Below are positions 45,106 through 54,970 of a stretch of DNA of 64,000 nucleotides, piece after piece (position 1 is the stretch's first letter; the number at the start of each line of letters is the position of its first letter). This DNA comes from an uncultured Bacilli bacterium (GTDB lineage Bacteria > Bacillota_I > Bacilli_A > RF39 > UBA660): the NCBI GenBank assembly GCA_910586295.1, contig CAJUGE010000011.1, forward strand, positions 34,793 through 98,792, written 5' to 3'. The notes under the pieces were generated by a model, which searched no databases, had not been told where the DNA came from, and saw only the letters and a program-made list of their open reading frames with translations. The position numbers were made by a program, and so were the translations under genes.

Positions 45106-46306
45106 ATGATAATAAGAGAAAGATATCTAAAAAAAATAAGAGACTTTTACAATGTAACTTCATTAATCAAAGTTTTATGTGGTCTTAGAAGAAGTGGAAA
45201 ATCTGTAATATTAAAACAAATAATTGAAGAATTAAAAAGTTTAAAGATAGAAGAGAATCATATTATATATAAACTTTGAATCACTTGAGTATTCTGAAAT
45301 AACAAACGCAAAAGAACTAGATAAATATATTAAAGACTTAATTAAAGATAAAGACATATATTATGTTTTTTTAGACGAAGTGCAAAAAGTAAAAGATTTT
45401 GAATTAGCAATAAATTCACTTAGAGTTACTGACCAAATAAGCATATTTATAACGGGTTCAAACAGTAAAATGACATTTTTAGAACTTTCAACAGATTTAT
45501 CAGGAAGATATGTAAGTTTCAAAGTAAACCCACTTTCATTTAAAGAAATAGTATTACTAACAAATACTCCAAAAGAAGATTATAAGAATCTATTACTAGA
45601 TATATTTGAATGGGGAAGCCTCCCACAAAGATTTATGTTTGATAACATAGAATCTAGACAAAACTATATATTAGATGTTTACGACTCAATTCTTCTAAAA
45701 GATGTAGTAGAAAGACTAGGGATTACTGACATTACATCATTTAATAAAATATTACAATATGTCCTAGAAACAGAAACTAGAGAATTCTCTGCTACCAATA
45801 TTCTTACTTATCTTGAGAATAATAATAACAAAATTGCAACAGACACATTATACAAATACTTAGATGCCCTATGTTCAACATTTATAATAAATAAAGTTTA
45901 TAGATATGACATACAAGGAAAAAATGTTTTAAAATCATTAAATAAATTTTATGCAACAGACTTAGGTGTAAAAAAGATAAAGACAAAAAATAAAAATGTT
46001 AATTATTCTAGTTCCTTTGAAAATCTAATATATAATGAATTAATAAATAAAGGTTATGAAGTTTTCATAGGAAAAACAAATAAAGGAGAAATAGACTTCA
46101 TGGCAATTAAAAATAAGGATATAAAATACATTCAAGCCTGCTACGATTTATCGAATGAAGAAACAAGAAAAAGAGAATTTGGTGCTTTTGATTATATTTC
46201 TGATAACTACCCTAAGTATGTAATATCGAACAATGAAGAAGATTATTCTACTAATGGCATAATACACATTAACATATTTAAGTTCCTGATGGATGAAGAT
46301 TTTTAG
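45106..46306 (+). pseudogene. AAA ATPase/DUF4143 gene disrupted by a frameshift
   Basis: ATG 45106 with AGAGG upstream encodes ERYLKKIRDFYN and Walker A CGLRRSGKSVILKQI, then hits TGA near 45280. The other frame resumes as NFESLEYSEITNAKEL and continues through FLDEVQKV, FITGSNSKM and SGRYVSFKVNPLSF to a C-terminal EIDFMAIKNKD. Loss of two bases in a TATATA run near 45272 explains it. From the family about 400 aa would be expected. Only distantly similar to the intact gene at 28785-30086. Confidence 0.82.
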
Positions 46307-46334
46307 TAGATTAAGAAAAAGGAGAAATTAAAAT

Positions 46335-46904
46335 ATGGAACTATCAGTTGAAGAAATAGAGAAAATTAAGAAAATTCTAGAAAAGGTTTATGATGATGAC
46401 CAGAAGTTTAGGTCTTCAATAAACTCTAGTGAAATTGTAAAAAAATATGGAATAAACTCTAAAGAGGTAAAAGAAATACTAGACAATGGTGCTAAGTTAG
46501 ATGCGATTAATTTAGAGATAATTAAAGATATCATAAAAAATTATGGTTGGCTAGGAGAAAAAACAGTTGGTTTTAAAGCAAACATGGCCTTGTTTTTAGT
46601 AATACAACATGCTGATTTAGAAACACAGTTACAATATTTACCAATAATGGAACAAGCAGCTAGAGAAGGAAATTTAAGATTAAAAGAATATGCGACTTAT
46701 ATAGATAGAATAGAAATAAGGCAAGGTAGAAAACAAATATATGGAACTCAGGTAAAATATAATGAAGAAATAGGATGTCATCAAGTTTTACCTATTTTAA
46801 ACCCAGAAGAAGTAGATGAACGTCGTAAAGAAGTAGGATTAAACACAATGCAAGAACAACTTGCTTTTTATGGAATTGACTGGGAACAAGGAAAAACATT
46901 ATAG
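46335..46904 (+). CDS. DUF6624 protein, copy 2
   Basis: 189 aa, clearly paralogous to the 44422-44994 product: YDDDQKFR, NYGWLGEKTVGFKANMA, LVIQHADLETQLQYLPIME, YIDRIEIRQGRKQIYGTQ and NPEEVDERRKEVGLNTM align without gaps. The motifs LEDR/YIDR, IYGTQ and RR are shared. AAGGAG precedes the ATG, 28 bases after the ATPase. Two copies flanking one ATPase suggest either tandem duplication or a three-gene module. Confidence 0.8.
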   Translation: MELSVEEIEKIKKILEKVYDDDQKFRSSINSSEIVKKYGINSKEVKEILDNGAKLDAINLEIIKDIIKNYGWLGEKTVGFKANMALFLVIQHADLETQLQYLPIMEQAAREGNLRLKEYATYIDRIEIRQGRKQIYGTQVKYNEEIGCHQVLPILNPEEVDERRKEVGLNTMQEQLAFYGIDWEQGKTL

Positions 46905-46947
46905 ATAATTTAAAATAATATAGCAATAAATATAATAAGGAGCATTT

Positions 46948-47529
46948 ATGAAAATAGTTTATCATGGAAGTAAAAATGGAGAATTAAAAGAAATAGAAGC
47001 ACGTATTAGTACTCATCAAAAAAAGTGTATTTATGCAACTCAAAGTAAAGTTTTTGCTATGCTATTTATGGGTAAAGGTAAAGGAGACCTAGACACAATG
47101 ATAGTGACTATAGACGGAGAACTTACTCTAGTTGAACGAAGAGAAGGAGTATTAAAATCCATATATAACACTGATGGCTACATTTATGAATTGGATGGAA
47201 GCACATTCTCGCATTACGATTACTTAGGGAGCAAAGAGGTAATCTCATTTGAAAATAGTTTAGTTCCACTATCTAAAACACATTATAAAAACATTCTAGA
47301 AGCACTACTACTAGAAGAAGAAAAAGGAAATCTAAAAATCTACAAGTACCCTACTCGTCCTAGAAATGTTCCACTAGATAACAGCGACTTAATAGATAAA
47401 TATATAGACTTTGAATTACAAGGCTTAACTGGAGCAGTAAAAGATTTATTAGAAGTATATCCAGAATTTACTGAAATCGTGAAAGAAAAAATGAATGAGA
47501 AAAATCAAAATAAACTAAAAAATAGTTGA
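46948..47529 (+). CDS. Small ADP-ribosyltransferase-like protein
   Basis: 193 aa. The N-terminal IVYHGSKNGELKEIEARIS is followed by KKCIYATQSKVFAMLF, giving an H...Y pair as in Arr- and PARP-type transferases, where HG starts the first strand and Y(A)T the next. Then follows ELTLVERREGVLKSIYN and GYIYELDGSTF. The C-terminus is helical and charged. No invariant third acidic residue is assigned. The fold call is inference; a nucleic-acid or protein ADP-ribosylation role is only possible. RBS AAGGAG. Its stop codon lies in the 3' stem of a predicted antisense RNA. Confidence 0.55.
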   Translation: MKIVYHGSKNGELKEIEARISTHQKKCIYATQSKVFAMLFMGKGKGDLDTMIVTIDGELTLVERREGVLKSIYNTDGYIYELDGSTFSHYDYLGSKEVISFENSLVPLSKTHYKNILEALLLEEEKGNLKIYKYPTRPRNVPLDNSDLIDKYIDFELQGLTGAVKDLLEVYPEFTEIVKEKMNEKNQNKLKNS

Positions 47530-47613
47530 CCCCAGGAGCAAAGGATTCTAAATATATAAATATCTACTCCCATTCGGGAACCCAGCTTTATTCCTTCACA
47601 AGTCAACTAAGTA
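47523..47613 (-). ncRNA. Candidate small structured RNA with terminator
   Basis: A GC-richer patch in an AT-rich region. On the minus strand, TAGTTGAC (47609-47602) pairs perfectly with GTCAACTA (47530-47523), followed by a TTTTTT run. Inside, AAGGA can pair with TCCTT, and TCCC-GAAT-GGGA forms a hairpin. An extended -10 (TGGTATAAT, 47628-47620) lies just upstream. It would give a transcript of about 90 nt. No known family recognised, and it does not fold as a tRNA. Confidence 0.4.
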
Positions 47614-47706
47614 CTTTAATTATACCACATTTATTAAATATAAGAATGTTAAAAATACCAGAAGTAACAGAAATGGAAAGAAATATAGAACTATATCCAT
47701 TCTAAA

Positions 47707-48647
47707 CTACAATCTCTTTAAAATAGTAATAAATCTATTGCTATTTTTTTCATCATATTTATTCATATCAAAATCTCCATTCTAAAATTTTCTTTTTCAG
47801 TATATCTATTATATAATCTATGAGGTTCTAATCTTGGAATATTTTTACTATCTAAAACCAATATTGAACCTTTTTTCTGATGCTGATAATTAGATACTAT
47901 AAATTTTTTAAAATCTTCATCTAATGATAAATAATTATAAGTAGTCCACATACAATAAGACATATCATAGTCTTTAATATCAAGTTTAAAATCTCTAACA
48001 TCCATTATTTTATAATCAATATTATTATGATTGTGAATTTTTCTAGCATTTTCTATTTGTTCTTTTGAAAAATCAATTCCAGTAACTTCAAAACCACTAC
48101 TAGCCATTATATAAGCATGTCTTCCTACCCCACAACAACAATCTAAAACTTTACCATTATCTTTATTTAAATATTTTTTAAAAACATTAGTTAAAAATTG
48201 TCCTTCCTTTTCTGTATCATTGGCTAACGTGAACATATAATAATCAGAAAAATCATGATAATACTTTTTATTCTTAGCATGCTCAGTAAAACTAATATTA
48301 TTGAATTTATCTATATCACCCTTTAAATCAATAAAACTATACACAATATTACGATTACACTCTATATTTTTTGTACCATTTTTAAAATATAATACCCACT
48401 CATATTTTGTGCTAATATCGGTAATAAATTTCTCTTTATCATTTAAATTTTCTTCCAAAATAATGTTTAAATTATCGCTACTAACTTTTAAAGAAACAAA
48501 AAATTCAACATCTTTAGACGATATAAATAATTCTACACCATATATCTTAAGTAGCATTCTTAATGTTTCCAAATTTTCATCAAATAACTTTCTATTAGTT
48601 TTATAATCTCCTAAAATGTCAAAGTCTATCAATACTTTAATATTCAT
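47707..48647 (-). pseudogene. Class I SAM methyltransferase with HAD-like N-terminus, internally deleted
   Basis: ATG 48647 follows CGGAGG. Residues 1-110 start KVLIDFDILGDYKTNR and continue like a small HAD-type region. From about residue 130 a methyltransferase follows, with the SAM loop VLDCCCGVGRHAYIM and DMSYCMWTTYNYL. After FRMEILI the frame stops at 47763. The next frame continues FDMNKYDEKNSNRFITILKR to 47707, which resembles the expected C-terminal strand of such enzymes. Roughly 60 residues between these parts appear lost. The intact first 294 residues could still be made. Confidence 0.6.
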
Positions 48648-48994
48648 AAAAACCTCCGATTCATATACATAAATTATACAATAAACAAATTCAAATAAAA
48701 ACTATAAATTAATAAAAGTACCTTAAGTTAGACTGTAATCTATTTTTAATATAAAGAGATGAATAATGTTGAAAACACATATTAAGTGAATCTAAAAATA
48801 ATAATTGATAGAATTAACGATATATAGATATACTATTAAAAACAACTTAAAATCCGGTTTAAAGTAACTGAATTTTTTTATTTCGCTCCCCTATTCTACT
48901 CCTAAAATTCAAATAGTTACATATATTTAATAGATACCTATAATTAATAGAAAAATGCTCACGAATAAAAATTGAAACTTTTGTGAAAAAAATG
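48648..48994. other. AT-rich intergenic region
   Basis: No gene recognised between the methyltransferase start and the S10 promoter; no clear hairpins or repeats. Confidence 0.4.
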
Positions 48995-49023
48995 TTGCAA
49001 TTTCCCTAAATGTGTTATACAAT
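48995..49023 (+). promoter_or_regulatory. Promoter of the S10-spc-alpha superoperon
   Basis: TTGCAA (48995-49000), 17-base spacer, TACAAT (49018-49023). It is the only good promoter seen ahead of the ribosomal block. Confidence 0.65.
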
Positions 49024-49029
49024 GGATAC

Positions 49030-49140
49030 TGTATGACTGCAGGGAAGCATAAGGTTGCTGATACACCCGGTTAAGTTGTAAAGATTTAATTTAGTATCAG
49101 GTAATTTATGTCGAGCAAGTCTATTAGAAATAGGCGAAGG
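49030..49140 (+). promoter_or_regulatory. Candidate S10 operon leader RNA
   Basis: This transcribed leader is GC-richer than its surroundings and contains the segments CTGCAGGGAAGCATAAGG, TTGCTGATACACCCGG and GTATCAGG. GCTGATAC can pair with GTATCAGG farther on. It resembles leaders seen before rpsJ in Firmicutes, where ribosomal protein L4 or another product may bind. The match is from memory and not aligned. Confidence 0.45.
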
Positions 49141-49150
49141 AGGGTAAACA

Positions 49151-49459
49151 ATGGCAAAAGAGAAAGTTCGTATCAGACTAAAAGCTTACGACCATAGAAT
49201 ATTGGACGGAGCAGCAAGCAAGATTGTTGATACAGTAAAAAGAACAGGTGGTATAGTATCAGGACCAGTTCCACTACCAACTGACATAGAAAAATTCACA
49301 ATCTTAAGAGCGGTTCACAAATACAAAGATTCACGTGAACAGTTCGAGATGCGTACACACAAAAGATTAATTGATATTGAAAGTCCAAGTAAAGAAACAG
49401 TTGATGCATTATCACACTTAGACTTACCTAGTGGAGTAGATATCGAAATTAAAATGTAG
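49151..49459 (+). CDS. rpsJ: 30S ribosomal protein S10
   Basis: 102 aa. Typical [15 protein letters not shown] start and [14 protein letters not shown] [10 protein letters not shown] block. First gene of the superoperon; GGAGGG lies before the ATG. S10 (NusE) also works in transcription antitermination. Confidence 0.97.
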   Translation: MAKEKVRIRLKAYDHRILDGAASKIVDTVKRTGGIVSGPVPLPTDIEKFTILRAVHKYKDSREQFEMRTHKRLIDIESPSKETVDALSHLDLPSGVDIEIKM

Positions 49460-49480
49460 AAATTATAGGGAGGAAACAAA

Positions 49481-50311
49481 ATGACAAAAGGAATCTTAGG
49501 CCGTAAAGTTGGAATGACTGAAGTATTCACAACTGACGGAAAACTTATACCTGTAACTGTAGTTGAAGTTGAATCTAACGTTGTGACTCAAGTCAAAACA
49601 GTAGAAAAAGATGGGTATAACAGCATTCAATTAGGTGCTTTCAACAAACGTGAAAAAGTATCTAATAAACCAGAAATGGGACATGCTAAAAAAGCAAACA
49701 CTACACCTAAGCGCTTCTTAAAAGAAATAAAAGGGTTAGATGTCACTTCATACGAAGTAGGACAAGTAATTGGTGTAGACACATTTGAAGCTGGAGAATT
49801 GGTAGATGTAACAGGAACATCAAAAGGTAAAGGCTTCCAAGGAACAATAAAGAGACATAACTTCTCACGTGGACCAATGACACACGGTTCTCACTATCAC
49901 AGACGTCCAGGATCTCGTGGATCAATGTTGCCAATGAGAGTCTTAAAAGGTAAAAAATTACCAGGACATATGGGAAATGAACAAGTAACTATACAAAATC
50001 TTGAAATAATTGCAGTAGATGTAGAAAATAGTTGCTTACTAATAAGTGGAAATGTTCCAGGACCTAAAAAGGGTTATGTGTTAATAAGAACAGCAGTTAA
50101 AAATGGTGGAAAAAATGAAGCAAAAGAATTAGTTTCATATGTTGTTGAAGAAATAGAAGAAACTACAAATGAAGTTATAACTGAAGAAACAGAGAATGTT
50201 GAAAATACTCCAGTTGAAACAGAAGAAGTAGTAGAAACTACAGAAGAAACAGCTGAAACACCAACTGAAGAAGTAAACGAAGAAACTTCACAAAAGGAAG
50301 GTGAAGAATAA
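49481..50311 (+). CDS. rplC: 50S ribosomal protein L3 with acidic tail
   Basis: 276 aa. Residues 1-210 are standard L3 ([13 protein letters not shown] at the start; [15 protein letters not shown] and [10 protein letters not shown] later). The last ~60 residues are an unusual Glu/Thr/Val-rich tail (for example [19 protein letters not shown]) that most L3 proteins lack. AGGGAGG precedes the ATG. One-base overlap with rplD. Confidence 0.96.
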   Translation: MTKGILGRKVGMTEVFTTDGKLIPVTVVEVESNVVTQVKTVEKDGYNSIQLGAFNKREKVSNKPEMGHAKKANTTPKRFLKEIKGLDVTSYEVGQVIGVDTFEAGELVDVTGTSKGKGFQGTIKRHNFSRGPMTHGSHYHRRPGSRGSMLPMRVLKGKKLPGHMGNEQVTIQNLEIIAVDVENSCLLISGNVPGPKKGYVLIRTAVKNGGKNEAKELVSYVVEEIEETTNEVITEETENVENTPVETEEVVETTEETAETPTEEVNEETSQKEGEE

Positions 50312-50934
50312 TGGCAAAAACTAAAGTATTATCACTTAGTGGTGAATCTAAAAAAGATATCACATTAAATGATGAAATATGGAATATAGAAATAAACGAA
50401 GTGGTTTTAACAGATGCTATTAAATTACAAATGGCTTCACTAAGACAAGGAACACACAAAACAAAAGACAGAAGTGAAGTAAGTGGTGGCGGACGTAAAC
50501 CATGGAGACAAAAAGGAACAGGACGCGCTCGTCAAGGTTCAATCAGAGCTGCACAATGGGTAGGAGGCGGAATAGTATTTGGACCTACTCCTAGAAGTTA
50601 CAGTATCAAAATGAATAAAAAAGAAAGAAGACTTGCAATCAAAAGTGCACTTTCAGATAAGTTCCAAAATAAAGGGCTATGTGTAGTTGATAATTTAGAA
50701 TTATCTACTCCAAAAACTAAAGACTTTAACAAAGTATTAGATACATTAAAACTAGATGGAAAAACATTAATAGTAACAGATGGAGAAAATGGAAACATTG
50801 CACTAGCATCAAGAAATTTACAAAATACTCATGTTATAGAACCTACAAGTATTAATGTACTAGACCTAGTTGGAGCAGATAACTTACTAATCGACGAAGC
50901 AAGCGTAGCAAAAATAGAGGAGGTGCTTAAATAA
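50311..50934 (+). CDS. rplD: 50S ribosomal protein L4
   Basis: 207 aa. The long loop that lines the exit tunnel is present (GGGRKPWRQKGTGRARQGS, about residue 60). In other bacteria L4 can repress the S10 operon. Overlaps both neighbours by a base. Confidence 0.97.
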   Translation: MAKTKVLSLSGESKKDITLNDEIWNIEINEVVLTDAIKLQMASLRQGTHKTKDRSEVSGGGRKPWRQKGTGRARQGSIRAAQWVGGGIVFGPTPRSYSIKMNKKERRLAIKSALSDKFQNKGLCVVDNLELSTPKTKDFNKVLDTLKLDGKTLIVTDGENGNIALASRNLQNTHVIEPTSINVLDLVGADNLLIDEASVAKIEEVLK

Positions 50935-51203
50935 TGAATTATGAAATAATCAAAGCACCAGTTATAACTGAAAAAACAAGCAATCTTACAAACGAAAACG
51001 TATATGTTTTCAAAGTTGACAAGAAAGCAAACAAAACACAAATTAAACAAGTTATTGAAACAAAATTCGGTGTTAAAGTAGAAAGCGTTAATACAACTAA
51101 CACACAAAGCAAAAAGAAAAGAGTAGGAAAATACACTGGTTTCACTACTGCTTACAAGAAAGCATACGTAAAACTTAAGGAAGGCTCTAAAATAGAGTTT
51201 TAG
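50934..51203 (+). CDS. rplW: 50S ribosomal protein L23
   Basis: 89 aa. APVITEKTSNL at the N-terminus and VNTTNTQSKKKRVGKYTG in the loop; exit-site docking protein for trigger factor and SRP. AGGAGG lies inside rplD. Confidence 0.96.
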   Translation: MNYEIIKAPVITEKTSNLTNENVYVFKVDKKANKTQIKQVIETKFGVKVESVNTTNTQSKKKRVGKYTGFTTAYKKAYVKLKEGSKIEF

Positions 51204-51214
51204 AAGGTGATTAA

Positions 51215-52048
51215 ATGGCAATTAGAAAATTTAAACCAATAACAAATGGTACTAGAAATATGAGTACCTTAGTAAATGAAGAAATCACTAAGGCTACTCC
51301 TTTAAAAAAATTAACAAAGAAAACTAAAAGTAATTCTGGAAGAAATAACCAAGGTAAAATCACTGTAAGACATCGTGGAGGCGGAGTAAAAAGAAAATAC
51401 CGTGTAATAGATTTCAAAAGAAATAAAGACGGTGTAATAGGAACTGTTGCTTCTATAGAATACGATCCAAATAGAAGTGCTAACATAGCTTTAATTAACT
51501 ATGCAGATGGAGAAAAAAGATATATCATTGCACCTCTAGGATTAAACGTTGGAGATAAAATAGAAAGTGGAGAAAATGTTGACATCAAAACAGGAAATGC
51601 ACTTCCACTAATGAACATTCCAGTAGGTACAGTAGTACATAATATAGAATTAAATCCTGGAAAAGGGGCACAACTAGCACGTTCTGCTGGATCTAGTGCA
51701 CAAATCCTAGGAAGAGAAGGAAAATACGTTTTACTAAGATTAAAATCTGGTGAAACAAGAAAAATTCAAGGTGTATGTCGTGCTACTATAGGAACTGTTG
51801 GTAACCTAGATTACGAACTAGTATCTTTAGGAAAAGCTGGACGTAAGAGACATAAGGGATGGCGTCCAACAGTACGTGGATCTGTCATGAACCCTAACGA
51901 TCACCCACACGGTGGTGGTGAAGGACGCGCACCAATCGGACGTAAAGGACCTATGACTCCTTGGGGTAAACCTGCACTTGGATATAAAACACGTAAGAAA
52001 AATAAAGCAAGTGATAAATTAATAGTATCACGTAGAAAGAAAAAATAG
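51215..52048 (+). CDS. rplB: 50S ribosomal protein L2
   Basis: 277 aa. [16 protein letters not shown] at the N-terminus; [19 protein letters not shown]-terminal [15 protein letters not shown] with the conserved His of the peptidyl-transferase neighbourhood. Confidence 0.97.
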   Translation: MAIRKFKPITNGTRNMSTLVNEEITKATPLKKLTKKTKSNSGRNNQGKITVRHRGGGVKRKYRVIDFKRNKDGVIGTVASIEYDPNRSANIALINYADGEKRYIIAPLGLNVGDKIESGENVDIKTGNALPLMNIPVGTVVHNIELNPGKGAQLARSAGSSAQILGREGKYVLLRLKSGETRKIQGVCRATIGTVGNLDYELVSLGKAGRKRHKGWRPTVRGSVMNPNDHPHGGGEGRAPIGRKGPMTPWGKPALGYKTRKKNKASDKLIVSRRKKK

Positions 52049-52065
52049 AGAAAGGATTTGTGAGT

Positions 52066-52332
52066 ATGTCAAGAAGTTTAAAAAAAGGACCATACGTTTT
52101 TGATAGATTACTTAAAAAAGTAAAAGCCTTAAACGAAAGTGGTAAAAAAGAAGTAATAAAAACTTGGTCACGTCGTTCAACAATCTATCCAGATTTCGTT
52201 GGACACACAATAGCAGTACACAATGGTAAAGAGTTTATACCTGTGTACATCACAGAAGACATGGTTGGACACAAACTAGGTGAGTTTGCACAAACTCGTA
52301 AGTTTGGTGGACACGCTGGCGAAAACAAATAG
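52066..52332 (+). CDS. rpsS: 30S ribosomal protein S19
   Basis: 88 aa. [15 protein letters not shown] start and [16 protein letters not shown] end are typical. ATG 52066 is preferred to GTG 52060 because AAAGGA lies 9 bases before it and the family starts MSRS. Confidence 0.96.
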   Translation: MSRSLKKGPYVFDRLLKKVKALNESGKKEVIKTWSRRSTIYPDFVGHTIAVHNGKEFIPVYITEDMVGHKLGEFAQTRKFGGHAGENK

Positions 52333-52345
52333 GAGGGTGAAATAA

Positions 52346-52696
52346 ATGGAAACTTATGCAATACATAAAGGTGCCATGATTGCCCCTAGAAAAGCAAGAA
52401 TGACACTTGACCTTGTAAGAGGAAAAAGCTTAGCTGAAGCCAGAGCAATATTATTAAACACAAACACAAAAGGAAGTCGTTTAATAAGTAAAGTATTAGA
52501 AAGTGCAGTAGCAAACGCTATCAACAATAATGGAGCACAAGAAAATACAATATATATCAAAGAAGCCTACATAAATGAAGGTACAACACTAAAAAGAAGT
52601 AAAATCGCTTCTCGTGGAAGTGTTGACAGAAGAGATAAAAGAACTAGTCACATATATATAAAAGTAAGTGATGGTCTTGGAACAAAGGAGGACTAA
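52346..52696 (+). CDS. rplV: 50S ribosomal protein L22
   Basis: 116 aa. APRKARMTLDLVRGKS N-terminus and the tunnel hairpin KRSKIASRGSVDRRDKRTSH. AGGAGGGTG before the ATG. Confidence 0.96.
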   Translation: METYAIHKGAMIAPRKARMTLDLVRGKSLAEARAILLNTNTKGSRLISKVLESAVANAINNNGAQENTIYIKEAYINEGTTLKRSKIASRGSVDRRDKRTSHIYIKVSDGLGTKED

Positions 52697-52699
52697 GCT

Positions 52700-53377
52700 A
52701 TGGGACAAAAGGTAAGTCCAGTCGGACTAAGAATAGGAATCAACAAAGACTGGGAAAGCAAATGGTATGCACCTAGCAAAGATTTTTCTAAATACCTAAA
52801 CACTGACATTAAAATCAGAAAATATTTAGAAAAGAAATTAAAAGGTAGCTCAGTCGCTAGTATAGTTATCGAAAGAAATAAAAAGAGAACTAACATCATA
52901 ATAAACACTTCTAAACCAGGTGTAGTAATCGGCCGTGGTGGAGAAGAAATCGAGAAACATAAGAAAGAATTAGCAAAATTAACTGGAGAAGAAATCTACA
53001 TTTCAATAGTAGAAATCAAACAACCAGACTTAAATGCAGCATTAGTAGCAGAAAACATTGCTATGCAAATTGAAAATCGTGCTTCATACAGAGTAGCGCA
53101 AAAACGTGCTATAAGAAACACAATGAAAGCAGGAGCTAAAGGAATAAAAACTCAAGTATCAGGTCGTCTAAACGGTGCTGAAATCGCAAGAAGCGAAGGA
53201 TACTCAGAAGGAACAGTTCCACTACATACACTAAGAGCAGATATAGATTATGCACATAAAGAGGCAGATACAATCTATGGAAAAATTGGCGTAAAAGTAT
53301 GGATATACAAAGGAGAAATCCTTCCTGCTAAGAAAGTAAAGGGAGGTAATACAGATGTTACTACCAAAGAGAACTAA
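52700..53377 (+). CDS. rpsC: 30S ribosomal protein S3
   Basis: 225 aa. [17 protein letters not shown] start, KH domain with [16 protein letters not shown], and C-terminal [17 protein letters not shown]. Overlaps rplP by 23 bases. Confidence 0.97.
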   Translation: MGQKVSPVGLRIGINKDWESKWYAPSKDFSKYLNTDIKIRKYLEKKLKGSSVASIVIERNKKRTNIIINTSKPGVVIGRGGEEIEKHKKELAKLTGEEIYISIVEIKQPDLNAALVAENIAMQIENRASYRVAQKRAIRNTMKAGAKGIKTQVSGRLNGAEIARSEGYSEGTVPLHTLRADIDYAHKEADTIYGKIGVKVWIYKGEILPAKKVKGGNTDVTTKEN

Positions 53378-53789
53378 ATATAGAAAACCTCATCGTTTAA
53401 GTTACGAAGGAAAAGCTAAAGGTAAAAATAAATTATCATTTGGTGATTACGGACTAGTTGCTAAAGAAGGTGCATATATCACAGCAAGACAAATAGAAGC
53501 AGCTCGTGTAGCAATGACAAGAGAAATGAAAAAGTCTAAAAGAGGTAAAATTTGGGTTAACATATTCCCTCATTTAGCAAGAACTAAAAAACCTTTAGAA
53601 GTTCGTATGGGAAGCGGAAAAGGAAACGTTGAAGAATGGGTAGCGGTAGTTAAAGAAGGAAAAATAATGTTTGAAATGGCAGACGTAACAGAAGAAACTG
53701 CTCGTGAAGCATTCCGTCTAGCAGGACATAAACTACCAATCAAAACAAAATTCATAATGAAAGAAAGTGGTGAAGTAAATGAAAACTAG
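53355..53789 (+). CDS. rplP: 50S ribosomal protein L16
   Basis: 144 aa. [14 protein letters not shown] start and [19 protein letters not shown] block. Starts inside rpsC with GGGAGG upstream, and overlaps rpmC at its end. Confidence 0.97.
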   Translation: MLLPKRTKYRKPHRLSYEGKAKGKNKLSFGDYGLVAKEGAYITARQIEAARVAMTREMKKSKRGKIWVNIFPHLARTKKPLEVRMGSGKGNVEEWVAVVKEGKIMFEMADVTEETAREAFRLAGHKLPIKTKFIMKESGEVNEN

Positions 53790-53973
53790 TGAAATAAGAA
53801 AAATGACCACTGAAGAAATCGAGGCAAAAATCAAAGAAACAAAAGAAGAACTATGGAATTTAAGATTTAGTGCTTCTACTGGTCAACTTGAAAAACCACA
53901 CAGAATAAAAAGCCTTAGACATGATATAGCAAGAATGAAAACCGTACTTAACGAACGTAAGGTTAGTGAGTAG
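53779..53973 (+). CDS. rpmC: 50S ribosomal protein L29
   Basis: 64 aa, two-helix protein at the exit site: [20 protein letters not shown] and [16 protein letters not shown]. Start overlaps rplP by 11 bases. Confidence 0.95.
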   Translation: MKTSEIRKMTTEEIEAKIKETKEELWNLRFSASTGQLEKPHRIKSLRHDIARMKTVLNERKVSE

Positions 53974-53982
53974 GAGGAAATG

Positions 53983-54240
53983 ATGGAAAAGCTTAAAGAA
54001 ACAAAAGTAGGTAAAGTAGTAAGTGCTTCTATGGACAAGACAATAGTAGTTCAAATAGAAACTTACAAAAATCACCCACTATATAAAAAGAGAGTAAAAT
54101 ATTCTAAAAAATATAAAGCTCATGATGAAGAAAACAAAGCTAAAGTAGGAGACATAGTTAAAATAGTTGCATGTCGTCCACTAAGCAAAACAAAAAGATA
54201 TGAACTTGATAGCATAGTTGAAGAAGCTATCATACTATAA
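53983..54240 (+). CDS. rpsQ: 30S ribosomal protein S17
   Basis: 85 aa. [17 protein letters not shown] and [15 protein letters not shown] blocks. ATG 53983 gives a better spacing to AGGAGG than ATG 53980. Confidence 0.95.
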   Translation: MEKLKETKVGKVVSASMDKTIVVQIETYKNHPLYKKRVKYSKKYKAHDEENKAKVGDIVKIVACRPLSKTKRYELDSIVEEAIIL

Positions 54241-54255
54241 AGGAGGACAAGTATT

Positions 54256-54624
54256 ATGGTACAACCAGAAAGCCGTTTGAAAGTTGCTGACAACTCAGGT
54301 GCTAGAGAAATCTTAGTAATCAGAGTATTAGGTGGATCTTTCGTAAGAAGCGGAAATATCGGAGACGTTGTAGTTGGTACTGTAAAAAAAGCAATACCTA
54401 ACTCAAACGTTCCTAAAGGAAAAGTCATAAAGGCTGTAATAGTTAGAACAGTACAAGGCGTAAAAAGACCAGATGGTTCTCACATCAAATTTGATGATAA
54501 TGCTTGTGTTCTAATTAAAGATGATAAGAGTCCAGTTGGAACACGTGTTCTAGGACCTGTTGCTAGAGAATTAAGAGACAAAGACTTCATGAAAATCGTA
54601 TCACTAGCACCAGAAGTATTATAG
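54256..54624 (+). CDS. rplN: 50S ribosomal protein L14
   Basis: 122 aa. [23 protein letters not shown] start and [20 protein letters not shown] end, canonical. AGGAGGACA upstream. Confidence 0.97.
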   Translation: MVQPESRLKVADNSGAREILVIRVLGGSFVRSGNIGDVVVGTVKKAIPNSNVPKGKVIKAVIVRTVQGVKRPDGSHIKFDDNACVLIKDDKSPVGTRVLGPVARELRDKDFMKIVSLAPEVL

Positions 54625-54633
54625 GAGGGTACA

Positions 54634-54957
54634 GTGAAAATTAAAATCGGAGATAAAGTAAAAGTAATTACTGGAACTAACAAAGGAAAAGAAGGAAAAG
54701 TATCAAAAGTTTTAAGAAAAGAAAACCGTGTTATTGTTGAAGGTGTAAACATTGTTAAAAAACATGTTAAACCAGGACGCACAAACGAAACAGGTGGAAT
54801 ACTTGAAACAGAAGCTCCTATTCATATTTCAAATGTAAAAGTTTTAACTAAAGAAGAAAAGAAAGAAACTAAAAAAGAATCTAAAAAATCAGTAGAAACT
54901 AAAACTGACAAAGATTCAAAGAAAAAAACTGAAAAATCTGAAAAAGAAAGTAAGTAA
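54634..54957 (+). CDS. rplX: 50S ribosomal protein L24 with basic tail
   Basis: 107 aa from GTG. KOW motif [19 protein letters not shown] and [11 protein letters not shown]. The last ~30 residues are a Lys/Glu/Ser low-complexity tail ([18 protein letters not shown]) beyond the normal end of the protein. AGGAGGG upstream. Confidence 0.95.
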   Translation: MKIKIGDKVKVITGTNKGKEGKVSKVLRKENRVIVEGVNIVKKHVKPGRTNETGGILETEAPIHISNVKVLTKEEKKETKKESKKSVETKTDKDSKKKTEKSEKESK

Positions 54958-54970
54958 ATAGGAGGCAAAA

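Noticed and set aside
47523..47609. tRNA gene, suggested by a 7-8 bp closing stem and about 87-base length
   Set aside because: No T-loop GGTTCGAATCC-like arm, no anticodon arm and no D-arm could be placed; it was kept only as an unknown structured RNA.
47536..47705. Plus-strand open frame reading PGAKDSKYINIYSHSGTQL and ending ELYPF
   Set aside because: It overlaps the GC-rich hairpin and the methyltransferase remnant, has no start signal and no family likeness.
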